The notes under the pieces: generated by a model
Seen by the model: only the letters and a program-made list of their open reading frames with translations
Told to the model about the DNA's origin: nothing
Database searches by the model: none
Shown here: positions 22,939 to 25,535 of the stretch, piece after piece
Numbering within the stretch: the stretch's first letter is position 1
Layout: the number at the start of each line of letters is the position of its first letter
Made by a program: the position numbers and the translations under genes
Assembly: GCA_964425855.1 (NCBI GenBank)
Contig: CAYROE010000011.1
Span: 1 to 25,535 of the forward strand
From: S143-63 sp964425855
GTDB taxonomy: Archaea; Thermoproteota; Thermoprotei_A; Sulfolobales; Acidilobaceae
DNA: 25,535 nucleotides
Reading direction: 5' to 3'

Positions 22939-23751
22939 TTGAGGACCGCCCTCCTAGTAAACGACGATGGAATAGACGCAGTGGGACTAGAAACCCTAAA
23001 ACAGGCACTAATAGAGAAAGGCTACAGCATCTATGTAGCAGCTCCCTCGAGCCAGCAGAGCGGCGCCGGCAAGGGAATAAAGCTCCGCGTCAGGATCGAG
23101 GAGAGAGAGGTCCCCGGCGCAGTAATGTCATGGGCCATAGACGCACCGCCCGCCGCCGCGGTATACATTGCCCTAAAAGCACTCCTCCCTCAGAGACCAG
23201 ACATAGTCGTCTCAGGGATAAACCATGGCCCCAACCTAGGCTTCGAGGATTTCCTTACAAGCGGCACGATAGGAGCAGCCATAGAAGCCGCGCTCCAAGG
23301 CATACCCGCAATAGCGGTGAGCACAACGGACTGGGAGGCCTCAAAGAGAGAAGAGTTCGAGCCTGCCGCAAGGATCTCTGCCGAGATAGCGGATCAGCTA
23401 ATACAGGGTGGTCTAGTCTCGAGGTGGAAGAGTAGGGCTGCTCCCTTAATCATTGTTAACTCCCCGGTTAACCCCCGGCGAATAGTACTGGCCAGGCTCG
23501 CATGGAACGTTTACAGGACCCGGATAAAGGTGGAGGGCAACACAGCCTTCCCAATATGGGAGCCGGAGAGAATATACAACTTGGAGGCCCCGCCAGGCAC
23601 AGATATCTGGGCAGTCCGGAACGGCTATGCTAGCGTGGTTATAGTCGACCTCTACAATATGGCCAGGAACACCTCTCCAGAAAACATGGAAGCGCTGAGA
23701 TACGCCGAGACCATAATAGAGAAAATAAACGCTCAAATCTTCGAAGAATAA
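22939..23751 (+). CDS. SurE-family nucleotidase (second, diverged copy)
   Basis: The core starts MRTALLVNDDGIDAVGLETL (Asn8, Asp9, Asp10) and continues with SSQQSGAGKG, SGINHGPNLG and TSGTIGAA, so the metal and phosphate sites are present. I place the start at TTG 22939 (270 residues), with AGGTG 10 nt upstream. The open frame continues 45 codons further, but there it runs through the Cys-rich gene in another frame and reads as low-quality sequence. The segment that is GTPSD in the first copy reads DAPPAA here, losing the Asp, which points to a different substrate. The gene lies behind the Cys-rich gene and overlaps the convergent LutB-like gene by 19 bp. Confidence 0.9.
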   Translation: MRTALLVNDDGIDAVGLETLKQALIEKGYSIYVAAPSSQQSGAGKGIKLRVRIEEREVPGAVMSWAIDAPPAAAVYIALKALLPQRPDIVVSGINHGPNLGFEDFLTSGTIGAAIEAALQGIPAIAVSTTDWEASKREEFEPAARISAEIADQLIQGGLVSRWKSRAAPLIIVNSPVNPRRIVLARLAWNVYRTRIKVEGNTAFPIWEPERIYNLEAPPGTDIWAVRNGYASVVIVDLYNMARNTSPENMEALRYAETIIEKINAQIFEE

Positions 23752-24932
23752 ATGCTCTTAAGACCTCTTATCAGCGACGACAGTGGGATCTCCATAGGGC
23801 AGACCTCGTCGCACCGGGCACATCCTAGGCAGAGCATGGATAGCTCGGCGCCGGCCTCCTTGCCAAGCGTTATCGCAGTCCACAAGACCCCCATAGGTCC
23901 TCCATACGTCGGTCCTCCCCACTTATTTGCGGTATGTTGCCATACTGGACACTCCCACTGGCACCGGCCGCATCTTATGCATCTGAGATGATCTCGCAGG
24001 CCTGGATCGAGTAATGCTCGTCTCCTGCCATTATCAATGAGTACAAGATGTAGCTCCCTGGGACCATGTGCACCATACACGCGGCGATGCTCTATATCAG
24101 CGGTATTGCTCGGCCCGCTTATCACGTTGAGATATGTTGGCGGGAACAGGCCCGCGTAAGCTGCTTGAACCAGCGCATAGCTTATCGCGTCATTCAGCGA
24201 AGGGACTATTTTTTCAATCCCCGTAACGGCAATATGAACCGGTGGATACCCAGTCACAAGCCGGATATTGCCCTCGTTCTCGACAAGCACAATAGACCCT
24301 GTATCGGCCGCGACGGCATTAGCGCCTGAGACCCCTACATCTGCCTTATAATAGATTTCTCGGAGGAACCGGCGGACAGCAGCGACTATATCCTCTGGCC
24401 CCGGACTGTTCGGTAGCTCGGCTCCCAGCTTCTCCCTAACCAGTCTAGCGGCTTTCTCTATTGTTAGGTGTATGGCTGGTGCAGTCGTATGCATAGGTTT
24501 ACCATGCTCCAATTGTATCAGTAACTGCCCCAGATCAGTCTCCCACACACGGTTGCCTAGAGACTCTAGGTGCTCGCGTAGCTCGAGCTCCTCGGCGACG
24601 ATACTCTTACTAAACACTACAAGTTTCCCTGAGCCAACGAGATCTCCTAGGATCCTCCGAGCCTCGTCCCTGTCTCTCGCGATATGGAGCACGCCATGAT
24701 TACGCTCGATAGATCTAGCCAACTGGTCTACGTAGTAGTCTATGTTCTCTAACGCCTTCTTCTTAGCCTCGAGAACGCGTAGCCGTAGATCCTCGACGTA
24801 GGGATATGATTCCCTTACTCGGAGATGCTTGCCTTCGGCATTAGAAACACTCCTAGATATAGCCTCTGAAAACTCCTGGTCCTTGAGTCCCTTATAGATG
24901 TCTTCGAGGACCTTTTCCAGCACTATGCTCAA
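23733..24932 (-). CDS. LutB-like iron-sulfur protein (LUD domain plus two 4Fe-4S clusters)
   Basis: The 399-residue protein has a LUD domain (about 60-300, with the signature SGANAVAADTGSIVLVENEG at 202-221). A ferredoxin-like module follows, with clusters at Cys318, 321, 324, 328 and Cys368, 371, 374, 378. This is the layout of LutB/LldF, a subunit of the three-part L-lactate dehydrogenase LutABC. The LutA-like gene directly precedes it, overlapping by 4 bp (TTGA), with GGAGG 8 nt before the TTG start. No LutC-like gene is in view. It should pass electrons from lactate or a similar 2-hydroxyacid to an acceptor. The substrate is inferred from the family only. Confidence 0.9.
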   Translation of the reverse strand: MSIVLEKVLEDIYKGLKDQEFSEAISRSVSNAEGKHLRVRESYPYVEDLRLRVLEAKKKALENIDYYVDQLARSIERNHGVLHIARDRDEARRILGDLVGSGKLVVFSKSIVAEELELREHLESLGNRVWETDLGQLLIQLEHGKPMHTTAPAIHLTIEKAARLVREKLGAELPNSPGPEDIVAAVRRFLREIYYKADVGVSGANAVAADTGSIVLVENEGNIRLVTGYPPVHIAVTGIEKIVPSLNDAISYALVQAAYAGLFPPTYLNVISGPSNTADIEHRRVYGAHGPRELHLVLIDNGRRRALLDPGLRDHLRCIRCGRCQWECPVWQHTANKWGGPTYGGPMGVLWTAITLGKEAGAELSMLCLGCARCDEVCPMEIPLSSLIRGLKSIYSSKI

Positions 24933-25535
24933 GGTTCTAGCCTCCTATACAGTAATACGCTGAGATCCTGTATATCCCGTTCGAGCCCTAGGCCTCGATA
25001 AGCCCTTCTTAGATTAGAATAGCAGATCGGGCAGAGAGTAGCAATAGTTTCGCCGCCGGCCTCGTCTAGTTCTCGGGCCCTAGTCTCAGCAATCCGACGC
25101 GATAGTCTAGGCGCGATGCTCTCGATCGGGCCGCCACAGCAATATGTCATTCGGCCACTTCTACGAGGCTCCACCACAGTATAGCCTGCTCTCGCTAGCA
25201 GGCGTCTGGGCTCGTCTACTATGCCCTCGTAGCGTGCGTAGAAGCAGGGATCATGGATAACTACTCGTCCAGCGTCTCCTTGTTTGAACTGGAGATTATC
25301 GATGTTCTCGGCGAGCACCTCTATATAGGACTTCACGGTCGGCGAGAATCTATCCACGTACCGTGGATATACTTTGCGGAGCACATGGGTTGTGTGCGGG
25401 TCAACGGTTATAATAGTTTTGGCCCCCGCGGACTCTAGTGCATGTGCAACCTTCCGAGCATGCTCCCTGAATACATTGTCTAATCCCATATCGTAGAGCA
25501 AGACCCCACTATACGAGTCAACGCCCTGGGGATAA
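24929..25535 (-). CDS. LutA/HdrB-like Fe-S oxidoreductase with CCG domain, N-terminus outside the window
   Basis: The frame is open to the right edge; the TTG at 25501 is internal, since the sequence upstream of it (DSYSGVLLYDMG) is typical of the family, so the gene is truncated by the window. The visible part has one CCG domain: HDPC, then CCGGP 34 residues further on, then CPIC, the pattern that binds a noncubane 4Fe-4S cluster in HdrB and LutA. It is coupled by a 4-bp overlap to the LutB-like gene. It is probably the LutA subunit of a lactate-type dehydrogenase, though GlcF or another CCG protein remains possible. Confidence 0.85.
   Translation of the reverse strand, partial: YPQGVDSYSGVLLYDMGLDNVFREHARKVAHALESAGAKTIITVDPHTTHVLRKVYPRYVDRFSPTVKSYIEVLAENIDNLQFKQGDAGRVVIHDPCFYARYEGIVDEPRRLLARAGYTVVEPRRSGRMTYCCGGPIESIAPRLSRRIAETRARELDEAGGETIATLCPICYSNLRRAYRGLGLERDIQDLSVLLYRRLEP

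Overview
The window looks like a piece of a hyperthermophilic crenarchaeon, probably Desulfurococcales; the genus cannot be fixed by eye. The grounds are an archaeal TATA-binding protein, the archaeal mevalonate enzymes (HMG-CoA synthase, thiolase, DUF35 protein, class I HMG-CoA reductase), an archaeal DtdA-type D-aminoacyl-tRNA deacylase, tRNA genes with encoded CCA and one bulge-helix-bulge intron, frequent GTG/TTG starts, and ATA/AGG/AGA/CTA-rich codon use. A run of ten Ns at 13328-13337 shows that this is a scaffolded draft.

Layout. 1-1029 (minus): a queuine/archaeosine-type transglycosylase homologue of the DpdA-like kind, overlapping by 4 bp a cysteine-containing partner cut by the left edge. 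1184-1259: tRNA-Gln(CTG). 1356-3379 (plus): an MDP-1-like HAD phosphatase and a sphingosine-1-phosphate-lyase-like PLP enzyme. 3400-4932 (minus): an FGGY sugar kinase. 5102-10419 (minus): a mevalonate operon in the order HMG-CoA synthase, thiolase, DUF35 protein, HMG-CoA reductase, Nudix hydrolase, with dtdA behind it on what looks like its own promoter. 10540-11583 (plus): a radical SAM/TRAM protein, divergent from HMG-CoA synthase. 11723-14509 (plus): TldD and TldE/PmbA, the latter broken by the N gap. 14490-15065 (minus): a small orphan alpha/beta protein. 15170-15910 (plus): a metallophosphoesterase. 16060-16692 (minus): TBP, with a dyad over its inferred start site. 16801-17010: an unassigned, strongly self-complementary stretch. 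17083-17190: tRNA-Lys(CTT) with a 31-nt intron in the variable loop. 17262-18128 (minus): an EamA transporter. 18229-19446 (plus): an NSUN6-like m5C methyltransferase. 19421-20254 (minus): SurE. 20476-21561 (minus): an FAD-dependent amine/amino-acid oxidase. 21695-22408 (plus): a seven-helix orphan membrane protein. 22547-23751 (plus): a Cys-rich small protein and a second SurE. 23733-25535 (minus): LutB-like and LutA-like iron-sulfur proteins, the latter cut by the right edge.

How the genes work together. The clearest unit is the mevalonate operon, which would carry acetyl-CoA through acetoacetyl-CoA and HMG-CoA to mevalonate for archaeal lipids. Its thiolase has no cysteine at all, and the nucleophile position is Glu; this is the most surprising observation here. 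Other points worth a second look are the DpdA-like transglycosylase with its coupled partner, the non-canonical tRNA-Lys intron, the inverted repeat over the tbp start site, and the structured intergenic region beside tbp.
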